A stretch of 64,000 nucleotides of DNA from Prolixibacteraceae bacterium UBA6029 (GTDB taxonomy: Bacteria > Bacteroidota > Bacteroidia > Bacteroidales > Prolixibacteraceae), in NCBI GenBank assembly GCA_002429385.1, contig DIZL01000046.1, forward strand, positions 62,001 through 126,000, given 5' to 3'. Positions 36,143 to 43,700 of the stretch are shown one piece after another (position 1 is the first letter of the stretch; the number at the start of each line of letters is the position of its first letter). Under the pieces are notes generated by a model. The model was given only the letters and a program-made list of their open reading frames with translations, was not told where the DNA came from and searched no databases. The position numbers were made by a program, and so were the translations under genes.

Positions 36143-36820
36143 ATGACTGACGATTTTATCAAAGACATCCCTGACGATTATATTTTAGGAGTAAACTACA
36201 TTATTCAAGATTTTAATAACTACAAGGAATATGCATCTACTAATGAAGAAATATCGTTAAGAGATTACCATGATCATTTCATTGATTATTATTCTCTATT
36301 AGAAGCTTACTTAAATAGTAAGGGACAGAATTTTGAAATGTTAGATCTTAACGATAATATGCAAGAAAATATTGAGTTAATAGTCAATTTCATATCAACA
36401 ACACGAGAATCATTTGAAAAGGCTTTGACTGTTAATACAATCACAGAAGTAAGAGACAAATACAATAGGCTTTTAGGCAATAATTTTTCATATGAGTTCA
36501 CAAGTGGTGATTTAAATCGAATTCAGGAATTAATTAACGAATTGAGATCAAATATTTCTAATAGTGAACTATTTGCTTCAGAACACAAGCAACGTTTATT
36601 AAAAAGATTAGAAAAAATACAATCTGAGCTACATAAAAGAGTATCTAATTTGGATAAATTCTGGGGATTAATTGGTGATGCCGGTGTTGCTGTTGGCAAA
36701 TTTGGAAATGATGCAAAACCATTTGTAGATAGAATTAAAGAAATTGCAGAAATTGTTTGGAGAACGCAATCAAATGCAGAAGAGCTACCTAGTGGAACAA
36801 AAATTCCATTTTTAAACTAA
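36143..36820 (+). CDS. Hypothetical protein with helical C-terminal motif (island module 1)
   Basis: A 225-residue soluble protein, not assignable to a named family by me. The C-terminal part HKQRLLKRLEKIQSELHKRVSNLDKFWGLIGDAGVAVGKFGNDAKPFVDRIKEIAEIVWR is the strongest pattern: a long amphipathic helix, then a Gly-rich turn and a helix. The N-terminal half is acidic and helical. Similar uncharacterised proteins, as I recall them, appear in accessory regions, so a defence-type role is conceivable but unproven. It is AT-rich relative to the housekeeping genes and is followed by repeat copy A. Confidence 0.75.
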   Translation: MTDDFIKDIPDDYILGVNYIIQDFNNYKEYASTNEEISLRDYHDHFIDYYSLLEAYLNSKGQNFEMLDLNDNMQENIELIVNFISTTRESFEKALTVNTITEVRDKYNRLLGNNFSYEFTSGDLNRIQELINELRSNISNSELFASEHKQRLLKRLEKIQSELHKRVSNLDKFWGLIGDAGVAVGKFGNDAKPFVDRIKEIAEIVWRTQSNAEELPSGTKIPFLN

Positions 36821-36839
36821 AAGACTGGAAAATATCTCT

Positions 36840-36990
36840 AGGTATAATAGCAAAATACTCGGCAAGTCAGGTTTGGTCGCTTCATTAATAGGAATTTAGT
36901 CTTTATGTTTATCAACATGAAAATCAACTCCTCGTATGAGGGTCATCGGATAAATCCCACTCAACAAGTATCTGCAGAAAGTTATATGTC
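36840..36990 (+). repeat. Island repeat, copy A (divergent)
   Basis: It begins TATAATAGCAAAATACTCGG and shares AATACTC-CAAGTC-GGTTT-GGTGCTTC-TTGA with copy B. It lacks the clear 3' half seen in copies C-H. Confidence 0.5.
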
Positions 36991-37012
36991 ATAATATTAT
37001 AAACCACATCTT

Positions 37013-37684
37013 ATGAAATGTCCTCATTGTATTATTGAAGTTAATCCAGATTTCCAACAAAGATATATAGGTTCCGATGCTGATGGCTATTGGTCTATAT
37101 TCACGATGCTTTGTCCAAATCCAAAGTGTAAGAAATTGATTATAGATCTTGCTGGTGGAGGAGATATAAGTAGAAACAATGCAGGCCAAATTACTGGTAT
37201 TCAGAATATAAAATCTAGAATATCGGTAAAGCCGATATCATCTTCAAGACCACCTGTCCCTATCGAAGTTGACGAAGAATATGCATCTGACTATAGAGAA
37301 GCATGTTTGATATTATCTTTTAGTCCAAAGGCTAGTTCTGCATTAAGTAGAAGATGTTTGCAAAATGTTCTTAGAGGAAAAGCAGGTGTTAAAAAAGGCG
37401 ATTTATCTAAGGAGATCCAACAGGTAATTGATGAAAGATCATTGCCTTCTCATTTAGCTGAAAGTATCGATGCTATTCGTAATATAGGAAATTTTGCTGC
37501 TCATCCAATTAAGAGTACATCGACAGGAGAAATTGTTGAGGTTGAATTTGGCGAAGCAGAATGGATATTAGATGTTTTAGAAACTTTATTTGATTTCTAC
37601 TTTGTACAACCTGCAATTCTTAAAATAAAAAAAGATGCTTTAAATAAAAAATTAAGTGATTCAGGAAAACCACTAATGAAATAA
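37013..37684 (+). CDS. DUF4145-domain protein with N-terminal zinc ribbon
   Basis: A 223-residue protein. CPHC (residues 3-6) and CPNPKC (~34-39) form a four-Cys zinc ribbon. The C-terminal DUF4145 part reads IEVDEEYASDYREACLILSFSPKASSALSRRCLQNVLRGKAG, HLAESIDAIRNIGNFAAHP and WILDVLETLFDFYFV. DUF4145 is a HEPN-like helical family often found in restriction and defence loci. Function here is unknown. It sits alone between repeat copies A and B. Confidence 0.8.
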   Translation: MKCPHCIIEVNPDFQQRYIGSDADGYWSIFTMLCPNPKCKKLIIDLAGGGDISRNNAGQITGIQNIKSRISVKPISSSRPPVPIEVDEEYASDYREACLILSFSPKASSALSRRCLQNVLRGKAGVKKGDLSKEIQQVIDERSLPSHLAESIDAIRNIGNFAAHPIKSTSTGEIVEVEFGEAEWILDVLETLFDFYFVQPAILKIKKDALNKKLSDSGKPLMK

Positions 37685-37689
37685 TTACA

Positions 37690-37860
37690 GCATATAATAA
37701 CAAAATACTCACAAGTCGGGTTTCGGTGCTTCGTTGACAGGAAATTAGTAATTGAAAAGCAGCTCTTAGTCGGGAATTCATCGAAAAATTTCACCCGTAG
37801 CTGCCCTGTGTAATTTAAGAGCGTAACAGCCATTTTAATGAAGCTTGAGATAGTATTAGT
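37690..37860 (+). repeat. Island repeat, copy B (divergent)
   Basis: It starts ATAATAACAAAATACTC, parallel to copy A. The downstream part (CGTAGCTGCCCTGTGTAATT, AACAGCC) differs from copies C-H. Confidence 0.5.
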
Positions 37861-37919
37861 TTATGAACCAGATTCCAAGGTCAGGAATAATAGAAGTATA
37901 ACAGACAAATTACTCAATA

Positions 37920-38366
37920 ATGAAAAGATTCTCAATTGTTTTAATAATTATTTGCACGATTTTCGCGGGTTGTAAAAAGGACAAAGCACCTGTTGTTGAA
38001 ATCTTAAAAATAGTATACCCCAACGTTGAAAATTCGTTATTAAATGTTTTATCCGATACCTTGACACAAATAACTGCAGGAGTAAATTATTGTGTTGCGG
38101 CTAATTTGCCAAAAGGTACCTCTCTCAAGATTGTCATCAAACCTTCTTCGGGGCATAACTCTACCGGTATTGGGATTGATCAGATGACGAATAATGGGTG
38201 GACAGTTATTAGTGCAGACTCAGATAACACCATTTTACAGGCAAAAGGTTCTGGTCAAACAGTTTCAATTAACTTTATGACCGGTCCTCCTACAAGTGTA
38301 GATTTTTTTGTTTATGAGAACGACAGTGTAGCGCCAATAAAAATCAGGACATTAAAGAATTATTAA
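37920..38366 (+). CDS. Small lipoprotein (island module, full copy)
   Basis: A 148-residue lipoprotein with signal peptide MKRFSIVLIIICTIFAGC (Cys18), then ITAGVNYCVAANLPKGTSLKIVIKPSSGHNSTGIGIDQMTNNGWTVISADSDNTILQAKGSGQTVSINFMTG. It has no recognised family; the beta-rich middle suggests an Ig-like or jelly-roll fold. A near-identical copy (40247-40633) with a different C-terminus lies 2.3 kb downstream. It may be an immunity-type or surface protein; that is speculation. Confidence 0.8.
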   Translation: MKRFSIVLIIICTIFAGCKKDKAPVVEILKIVYPNVENSLLNVLSDTLTQITAGVNYCVAANLPKGTSLKIVIKPSSGHNSTGIGIDQMTNNGWTVISADSDNTILQAKGSGQTVSINFMTGPPTSVDFFVYENDSVAPIKIRTLKNY

Positions 38367-38378
38367 AGTAAAAACTGC

Positions 38379-38531
38379 AAGCAATCGGGTAGACTGCCCA
38401 TCTGTAATTAGCAGACGGGGAGAACCTTAAAAGTACTTGAGACAGTATGCGGTGAAAGTCGCATGGCCTGTACCGGTTTATTTCGGGATACGGTTCTTGA
38501 GGTGTAAACTACCCGGTGCGGTAATCATACC
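38379..38531 (+). repeat. Island repeat, copy C (internally deleted)
   Basis: It contains the start TCGGGTAGACTGCCC-TAATTAGC and the 3' half GAGACAGTATGCGGTGAAAG, CGGTTC, but lacks ~200 bp of the middle present in copies D, G and H. The junction GGGGAGAACCTTAAAAG fits recombination between the GAGAGCC-type direct repeats that bound the missing part. Confidence 0.75.
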
Positions 38532-38588
38532 ATTAGAGAATCAACTTGAAACTTACTGCTGAAAACAACTTCATAAGCGCTTATTTTG

Positions 38589-38596
38589 TATCTTTG
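38589..38596 (+). promoter_or_regulatory. -7 box (TATCTTTG) almost on the start codon
   Basis: TATCTTTG ends 4 bp before ATG 38601, so transcripts would be nearly leaderless. Confidence 0.6.
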
Positions 38597-38600
38597 TTTA

Positions 38601-39128
38601 ATGAAAAAGCCAGAGAACATAGGACTTGATTTTGAGGTTGACAAACTGACCAACTCTATCGAAAATATTGTTACTGGTGACAGTTTTGTAACAGATATCA
38701 TACTTATTTCAATTTCTGACTTAAAGACTGTAATCAAGAAAAACGGTTGGCAATTTGACTGGAAATTAGAATTGAAACAACCTGAAAGAGATGTTTACAA
38801 GTTGACAATAGTAAATAATCAATCAGTTATTCAAGGACTTATAAGTCTGGAGGTAAAGTCCGATCATGTTTATATGCACCTGCTTGAGAGTGCACCATTT
38901 AACAAAGGAAAAATCAAAGTATATGCTGGTGTTCCTGGTAATTTAGTAGCTTTCGCATGTAAACTTGCTTTTCAACGTGGACACGAAGGCAATGTTTCCT
39001 TTTTCTCTAAGACACAACTTGTTCAACACTATATTGACTCTTTGGGAGCCATACATATAGGAGGACGTACCATGATCATTGATACTAATGCAGCATTAAA
39101 ACTCATCAATAAATATTTTCCAAAATGA
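38601..39128 (+). CDS. GNAT-like protein, copy 1 (island module)
   Basis: A 175-residue protein starting at ATG 38601 (MKKPENIGLDF). The upstream TTG 38586 would overlap the promoter box. Blocks: VDKLTNSIENIVTGDSFVTDI at the N-terminus, RDVYKLTIVNNQSVIQGLISLE, DHVYMHLLESAPFN, GVPGNLVAFACKLAFQRGHEGNVSFFSKTQLVQHYIDSLGA, and a terminal AALKLINKYF. The order of strands and the G-x-x-L-V-A-F helix resemble the acetyl-CoA-binding core of GNAT folds. The paralogue at 42844 is about 60% identical by eye. Its stop overlaps the next small gene by 4 bp (ATGA). It may be a toxin-like acetyltransferase; that is inference. Confidence 0.78.
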   Translation: MKKPENIGLDFEVDKLTNSIENIVTGDSFVTDIILISISDLKTVIKKNGWQFDWKLELKQPERDVYKLTIVNNQSVIQGLISLEVKSDHVYMHLLESAPFNKGKIKVYAGVPGNLVAFACKLAFQRGHEGNVSFFSKTQLVQHYIDSLGAIHIGGRTMIIDTNAALKLINKYFPK

Positions 39129-39295
39129 AACATAAATCGACAGAACTGGATGTGGATTTTATTGGTGGCGAAAATCCTATGACAAAGGAAGAAGAAAAAG
39201 CTATCAGCGAATTTATTAAAGCTCAGAAATTGCTCAGGGCTAAGAAACAAATCCGAAGTAATAAGATAACTCAGATAAGTAAGAGTATTGCATAG
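39125..39295 (+). CDS. Small partner protein of the GNAT-like gene, copy 1
   Basis: A 56-residue charged peptide, MKHKSTELDVDFIGGENPMTKEEEKAISEFIKAQKLLRAKKQ..., overlapping the GNAT-like stop by 4 bp. Copy 2 (43374-43538) keeps L-(D/E)-V-D-F-x4-P-x-T-x2-E-x-K-x-I-S-(E/D)-F-I-K-A. Conservation of this motif between two copies shows it is a real gene. Its tight coupling and size would suit a partner or antitoxin. Confidence 0.75.
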   Translation: MKHKSTELDVDFIGGENPMTKEEEKAISEFIKAQKLLRAKKQIRSNKITQISKSIA

Positions 39296-39329
39296 TACCG
39301 ATAGTTATTTTTTCAGAGAACATAACGTC

Positions 39330-39639
39330 AGCCACTAGTCAGGTAGTCTGCCTCGCCAGTAATTAGCTGACAGGAGTGCCTCTCGCTCCCTCTACCAATT
39401 GGCATATATGGTTCTCGTGCTTCGCGATCCGTTAAACAGGGAGAGATAGTTGCGGGCTTTGGCAATGCGGGCTTACTTTGTACGGTTGGGTCAGCAGTGA
39501 TTCAGAAGCTCGTTGGGTGAGCTGGACTATCGGAAGAGCCATAAAAGTACCTGAGACAGTATTCTGTATAAGTCGCACAGCCTGTCCAAATTTAATTCGG
39601 GATACGTTTCCCGGGGAAGTGTAAGCAACCCGGTTAAGC
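39330..39639 (+). repeat. Island repeat, copy D (full length)
   Basis: It is ~310 bp. Landmarks: CCAGTAATTAGCTGAC, CCGTTAAACAGGGAGAGATAG, GCGGGCTTTG, GCGGGCTTACTTTGTACGG, TTGGGTCAGCAGTGATTCAG, GTTGGGTGAGCTGG, AAAAGTACCTGAGACAG and GGGATACG. Confidence 0.8.
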
Positions 39640-39677
39640 AATTTAAATAGACGAATTAACCTATAAAACTGAATAGT

Positions 39678-40247
39678 ATGACAAATGAATCTTTCGATAA
39701 GTTACGACTGAACTTATCAGTTAATCTAAAAAATGGAATTGATTTTACTTTATCGGCAAGTATAATTTGGATTATAATTGCTTATGTGTGGACTTTAGAT
39801 ATTAAGGCCTATGACAAATCAATAATTACATTTATGGTTGGAGCATTAATGTTCCCATTAGCATTTCTATTTTCAAAACTCTTTAAAATAAACTGGACAA
39901 ATAAAGACAACCCCTTACAACAATTAGGACTTTGGTTAAATCTTGCTCAACTGTTTTATTTTCCGTTTTTATTCTTTACCCTAATAAAGATGCCAGAATA
40001 TTTTGTCATGGTCTATATAATAATAACCGGGGCACATTTATTCCCATATTCCTGGTATTATAAAACAAGTGTATATGCTATTTTTGCAGGTATAATATCT
40101 TTTGGAGCGTTAGTAATTGGGTTGGTCACAACAGGAGAACATATATATTTTATTCCGTTATTCATGAGCGTTTCGCTGATAACACTCACTATTTTACTGT
40201 ACTTTGACAGTAAGAAAAAACAGTATAACAGACAAATTACTCAATAA
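39678..40247 (+). CDS. Six-helix membrane protein of unknown function
   Basis: A 189-residue protein with about six hydrophobic segments (FTLSASIIWIIIAYVWTL, SIITFMVGALMFPLAFLF, LNLAQLFYFPFLFFTLI, MVYIIITGAHLFPYSW, SVYAIFAGIISFGALVIGLV, IYFIPLFMSVSLITLTILLYF). I am not certain of a family; it resembles small integral proteins of the DUF7010 type. Its C-terminal residues (KKKQYNRQITQ) are encoded by the first bases of the duplicated lipoprotein segment, and TAATG links it to the lipoprotein gene. Confidence 0.75.
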   Translation: MTNESFDKLRLNLSVNLKNGIDFTLSASIIWIIIAYVWTLDIKAYDKSIITFMVGALMFPLAFLFSKLFKINWTNKDNPLQQLGLWLNLAQLFYFPFLFFTLIKMPEYFVMVYIIITGAHLFPYSWYYKTSVYAIFAGIISFGALVIGLVTTGEHIYFIPLFMSVSLITLTILLYFDSKKKQYNRQITQ

Positions 40248-40633
40248 TGAAAAGATACTCAATTGTTTTAATAATTATTTGCACGATTTTCGCGGGTTGT
40301 AAAAAGGACAAAGCGCCTGTTGTTGTGCCCTTAAAAATAGTATATCCCAAAGCTGAAAATTCGTTATTAAATGTCTTATCCGATTCATTAACACAAATAA
40401 CCGCAGGAGTAAAATATTGTGTTGCGGCTAATTTGCCAAAAGGCACCTCTGTAAAGGTTATCATCAAACCTTCTTCGGGGCATAACTCTACCGGTATTGG
40501 GATTGATCAGATGACGAATAATGGGTGGACAGTTATTAGTGCAAACTCAGATAACATGAGTTTACAGTCAAAAGGTTCTGGTCAAACAGTTTCAATCAGC
40601 TTTATGACCGGACCAGTTTCAAAGAGGGGTTAA
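40247..40633 (+). CDS. Small lipoprotein, second copy with altered C-terminus
   Basis: 128 residues, nearly identical to residues 1-122 of the 37920 gene (MKRYSIVLIIICTIFAGCKKDKAP ... SISFMTG), then PVSKRG and stop instead of the VDFFVYENDSV tail. The duplicated block starts in the end of the membrane gene (AACAGACAAATTACTCAATA) and ends at TTTATGACCGG. It was probably copied recently and lost the end. The lipobox Cys18 is intact. No island repeat follows it directly. Confidence 0.72.
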   Translation: MKRYSIVLIIICTIFAGCKKDKAPVVVPLKIVYPKAENSLLNVLSDSLTQITAGVKYCVAANLPKGTSVKVIIKPSSGHNSTGIGIDQMTNNGWTVISANSDNMSLQSKGSGQTVSISFMTGPVSKRG

Positions 40634-40729
40634 TTACCCTGTGACGTCATAATAAAAAACCGCTCAGGTTTAAATATATTATTGGCATAGGTTTATTTTG
40701 TATTTATTAGTTGCAATTGAAAATATACT

Positions 40730-40737
40730 TATCTTTG
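40730..40737 (+). promoter_or_regulatory. -7 box (TATCTTTG) of higBA
   Basis: TATCTTTG lies 24 bp before the higB ATG, and CGTAAG/CGTAAT half-site words follow it. Confidence 0.55.
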
Positions 40738-40761
40738 TCGTAAGTAACGATTGTCGTAATT

Positions 40762-41043
40762 ATGATTTTAACTTTTGGAGATAAGGATACTGAATCAATT
40801 TGGAATGGGATTCGAGTGAAAAACATGCCACTTGAGATACAAAATGTTGGTCGTCGTAAGTTAAGGATGTTGAATAACTCCCAAACGATTATTGATTTAA
40901 AGATTCCACCATCCAATAGGCTTGAAAAATTAAGCGGAAATCTTGATGGATTTTACAGCATTAGGATTAATAATCAGTGGCGAATAATTTTTCAGTGGAT
41001 CGAGGGACAATCGGAACAAGTTAAAATTGTTGATTATCATTAA
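40762..41043 (+). CDS. higB: HigB/RelE-family toxin
   Basis: A 93-residue toxin: SIWNGIRVKNMPLEIQNVGRRKLRMLNNSQTIIDLKIPPSNRLEKLSGNLDGFYSIRINNQWRIIFQW. The N-Q-W-R-I-I-F motif and the preceding LSG...YSIR are standard for HigB-type ribosome-dependent mRNA interferases. Toxin before antitoxin is the usual order for higBA. It ends 12 bp before higA. Confidence 0.93.
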   Translation: MILTFGDKDTESIWNGIRVKNMPLEIQNVGRRKLRMLNNSQTIIDLKIPPSNRLEKLSGNLDGFYSIRINNQWRIIFQWIEGQSEQVKIVDYH

Positions 41044-41055
41044 AAAGAACTTATT

Positions 41056-41355
41056 ATGGAAACTTTAGCAAATGTGCATCCTGGAGAGATTCTATTAGAA
41101 GAGTTTCTTAAACCAATGAAAATAACTGCATATAAATTATCGAAGGACATTGGAATACCTCAAACAAGGACTTCTGCCATTTTAAAAGGGGTACGAGGCA
41201 TAACTGCGGATACAGCACTTAGATTAAGTTTGTATTTTGGGACTTCTCCGAAATTTTGGTTAGGACTACAGGATGATTTTGATTTAGAAGAGGCATTAAA
41301 GAATAAACAAACTGAATTAAACAAAATTAATAAGCCAGGAGATTACGCCGCCTGA
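41056..41355 (+). CDS. higA: HigA-type antitoxin (XRE)
   Basis: A 99-residue XRE protein: VHPGEILLEEFLKPMKITAYKLSKDIGIPQTRTSAILKGVRGITADTALRLSLYFGTSPKFWLGLQDDFDLEEAL. It binds HigB and represses the operon. A 40-residue exact-type fragment of the same gene lies at 43570-43692. Confidence 0.95.
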   Translation: METLANVHPGEILLEEFLKPMKITAYKLSKDIGIPQTRTSAILKGVRGITADTALRLSLYFGTSPKFWLGLQDDFDLEEALKNKQTELNKINKPGDYAA

Positions 41356-41365
41356 TCAATAAGAA

Positions 41366-41699
41366 TGCCCAGCTGGTAATTAGCTGACGAAGAGAGTCTT
41401 TCAGACCATCAGCTAATTGGTGGAGATGGTTCTCTTACTACATGGGTTCCCGATAAATCGGGACAGGCCGTTAAACAAGGAGAGAAAGTGGCGTGATTTG
41501 ATGATGCGGGCTTACTTTGTACGGTTGGGTCAGCAGTGATTCAGATGCTGGTTGGGTGAGCTGGGCTATCGTTAGGTTAGTGTTCATCTGGATATCTATC
41601 GGGAGAAAATGCAACTTCCGCCGACTGGCGGATTCATCGGGGCACTCCCGCATTGCATATTTGCGGAACATTTAGCTGTCAGTATGAGTCGCTTAGAAA
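41366..41699 (+). repeat. Island repeat, copy F (3' part replaced)
   Basis: It starts AGAATGCCCAGCTGGTAATT and carries the AATTAGCTGA / TCAGCTAATT dyad, TTCCCGATAAATCGGGAC hairpin and GCGGGCTTACTTTGTACGG. After GGGCTATCGTTAGG it departs from the other copies. Confidence 0.75.
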
Positions 41700-41745
41700 C
41701 AGCTTAATTTCTAAAAATTGTATTAACTTGCAGAAAAATTAATTT

Positions 41746-42066
41746 ATGATTGATTCGATAAAAATAAATGATATTGTATTAAGGATTGCAAATAAGTTCA
41801 ATCCTGAGCAGATAATTCTTTTTGGATCGTATGCGAAAGGTACCCAAAATAAAGGAAGCGATATTGATTTGTTGATTATACAAGATACTGATTTGCCAAA
41901 TTATAAAAGAGGATTAGACATTAGGATGTCTTTAATTGGCACAAAAATGCCAATTGACATATTAGTTTATACAAGAAATGAGTTTGAAAAGGAAAAGGAT
42001 GATAAATACTCATTTTTATATTCAGCTATAAAATTTTCCAAGATACTTTATGAGCGGCCAAATTGA
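41746..42066 (+). CDS. Minimal nucleotidyltransferase (MNT)
   Basis: A 106-residue MNT protein with GSYAKGTQNKGSDIDLLII, matching G-S-x-A-x-G-x6-S-D-x-D. In HEPN/MNT pairs the MNT protein inactivates its HEPN partner by nucleotidyl transfer. It overlaps the HEPN gene by 17 bp. There is no strong promoter box nearby; TTAACTTG at 41723 is a weak candidate. Confidence 0.92.
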   Translation: MIDSIKINDIVLRIANKFNPEQIILFGSYAKGTQNKGSDIDLLIIQDTDLPNYKRGLDIRMSLIGTKMPIDILVYTRNEFEKEKDDKYSFLYSAIKFSKILYERPN

Positions 42067-42448
42067 GCATATAAAAGCATGGATAAGCAAAGCTGACCAC
42101 GATTTAGGGTCAGCGAAAATAATTTATCTTTATTTACCTGATTACTTTGATACAATTGCTTTTCATTGCCAACAAGCTACAGAGAAGTATATTAAAGCGA
42201 TTCTGGTTCAAAGAGAGATCGAATTTGAACGTTCACATGATTTGATATATTTACTTGAGTTATTGCCGGAGGATTTTGATGTTTCGTATGACAAATATAA
42301 GAAAGCTGTCTTACTAAATGGATTTAGTGTTCAAATTCGTTATCCAAACAAGATCGATCATATGACAAAAGAAGAATTAGAAGAAGCGATTAGTATTGCT
42401 CAAGAATTTAGAATTTGGGCGATCGAAAAGATTGGGATAAAAGAATAA
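42050..42448 (+). CDS. HEPN domain toxin-like protein
   Basis: A 132-residue HEPN protein: IKAWISKADHDLGSAKIIY, TIAFHCQQATEKYIKAILV, FERSHDLIYLLELLPEDFD and RYPNKIDH at ~residues 106-113, which fits R-x4-6-H. HEPN proteins are often RNases or AMPylation targets. It is paired with the MNT gene in a two-gene toxin-antitoxin unit and is followed by repeat copy G. Confidence 0.92.
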   Translation: MSGQIEHIKAWISKADHDLGSAKIIYLYLPDYFDTIAFHCQQATEKYIKAILVQREIEFERSHDLIYLLELLPEDFDVSYDKYKKAVLLNGFSVQIRYPNKIDHMTKEELEEAISIAQEFRIWAIEKIGIKE

Positions 42449-42450
42449 AA

Positions 42451-42789
42451 TACCTGCAGCTATTCGGGTAGACTGTCCCGTTAGTAATTAGCTGACGAAG
42501 AGAGTCTTTCAGACCATCAGCTAATTGGTGGAGATGGTTCTCTTACTACATGGTTTCCCGATAGATCGGGACAGGCCGTTAAACAAGGAGAGAAAGTGGC
42601 GTGATTTGATCATGCGGGCTTACTTTGTACGGTTGGGTCAGCAGTGATTTAGAAGTTCGTTGGGTAAGTTTGGCTACCAAAGAGACTTAAAAGTGCCTGA
42701 GACAGTATGCAGTGAAAGTAGAACGGCCTTTACCGATTTGTTTCGGGCTACGGTTCATGGGGGGTATAAGCTATCTGGTAGCGTCATGC
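42451..42789 (+). repeat. Island repeat, copy G (full length)
   Basis: It is ~340 bp and nearly identical to copy F in its first ~200 bp, then continues with AAAGTGCCTGAGACAG, CAGTGAAAG and GCTACGGTTC. A TATATTTG promoter box follows. Confidence 0.8.
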
Positions 42790-42831
42790 CAGAAAACCCT
42801 GCAAGCATAATAGATTCCCGGCGATTTTTAG

Positions 42832-42839
42832 TATATTTG
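42832..42839 (+). promoter_or_regulatory. -7 box (TATATTTG) almost on the start codon
   Basis: It ends 4 bp before ATG 42844, as in the copy 1 module. Confidence 0.6.
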
Positions 42840-42843
42840 CAAT

Positions 42844-43368
42844 ATGAGACAAAACTCTCAAAATATTGATATAGAGATTGATAAATTAACAAATTCGATT
42901 GAGAATGTCATCACAGGTGATAGTTTTCAAACTGATGTTTCGTTAATTGATAAAATTGATTTAAAGGCAATAACAAAAAATAATGGATGGTTATTCAATT
43001 GGAAAAATGAATACAAACAACCTGATCGAGACGTATACAAACTGACAATTGCAGGTAATCTGGATATAATTCAAGGATTGGTTAGTATTACAGAGCGAGA
43101 AGACCACGTTTACATGCATCTGATTGAGAGCGCTCCATTCAATCTTGGACAAAATAAAGTATATTTAGGAGTTCCAGGAAACCTTGTTGCATTTGTTTGT
43201 AGGATTTCATTTCATCGTGGATTTGATGGATACGTTTCATTTACCTCAAAAACACAATTGATTGAGCATTACAAAAAGACACTTGGAGCGATTAATGTCA
43301 GCGGACATCTGATGGTAATTAATACGGATGCAGCATTAAAGTTGATTGATAAATATTTTAAAAATTAG
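42844..43368 (+). CDS. GNAT-like protein, copy 2 (island module)
   Basis: A 174-residue paralogue of the 38601 gene. It keeps DKLTNSIENVITGDSFQTDV, RDVYKLTIAGNLDIIQGLVSI, DHVYMHLIESAPFN, GVPGNLVAFVCRISFHRGFDGYVSFTSKTQLIEHYKKTLGA and AALKLIDKYF. The differences are scattered, which is expected for an old duplication or for separate acquisition of the same module. A small partner gene follows 5 bp later. Confidence 0.78.
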   Translation: MRQNSQNIDIEIDKLTNSIENVITGDSFQTDVSLIDKIDLKAITKNNGWLFNWKNEYKQPDRDVYKLTIAGNLDIIQGLVSITEREDHVYMHLIESAPFNLGQNKVYLGVPGNLVAFVCRISFHRGFDGYVSFTSKTQLIEHYKKTLGAINVSGHLMVINTDAALKLIDKYFKN

Positions 43369-43373
43369 ATATT

Positions 43374-43538
43374 ATGGGATTGATTAGAGAACCTTTAGAA
43401 GTAGACTTCTTTGTTGACCCAAGACCGTTAACCGAGAAAGAGAAAAAAATGATTAGTGATTTCATAAAGGCTGACAAAGAGAAAAGACAAATTAAAGGAC
43501 CCTCAAAAAAAGGCACATACACCCAACACGCGATATAG
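43374..43538 (+). CDS. Small partner protein of the GNAT-like gene, copy 2
   Basis: A 54-residue peptide, MGLIREPLEVDFFVDPRPLTEKEKKMISDFIKADKEKRQIKG..., sharing the LxVDF...P(M/L)T..E.K.IS(E/D)FIKA motif with 39125-39295. Confidence 0.75.
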   Translation: MGLIREPLEVDFFVDPRPLTEKEKKMISDFIKADKEKRQIKGPSKKGTYTQHAI

Positions 43539-43569
43539 CCAATAAGGGTTTCATGAGTATGCACAGGAT

Positions 43570-43692
43570 TATTTTGGGACTTCCCCGAAATTTTGGTTAG
43601 GACTACAAGATGATTTTGATTTAGAAGAGGCATTAAAGAATAAAGAAACTGAATTAAACAAGATTAAGAAGCTAGGAAATTACGCTGCCTAA
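43570..43692 (+). pseudogene. 3' fragment of a higA antitoxin gene
   Basis: It reads YFGTSPKFWLGLQDDFDLEEALKNKETELNKIKKLGNYAA and stop, ~90% identical to the end of higA (41056-41355), and is followed by the same island repeat (copy H). The 5' 60% of the gene and the toxin are absent, so an earlier HigBA module was cut by insertion or deletion. Confidence 0.88.
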
Positions 43693-43700
43693 TCGAATAG

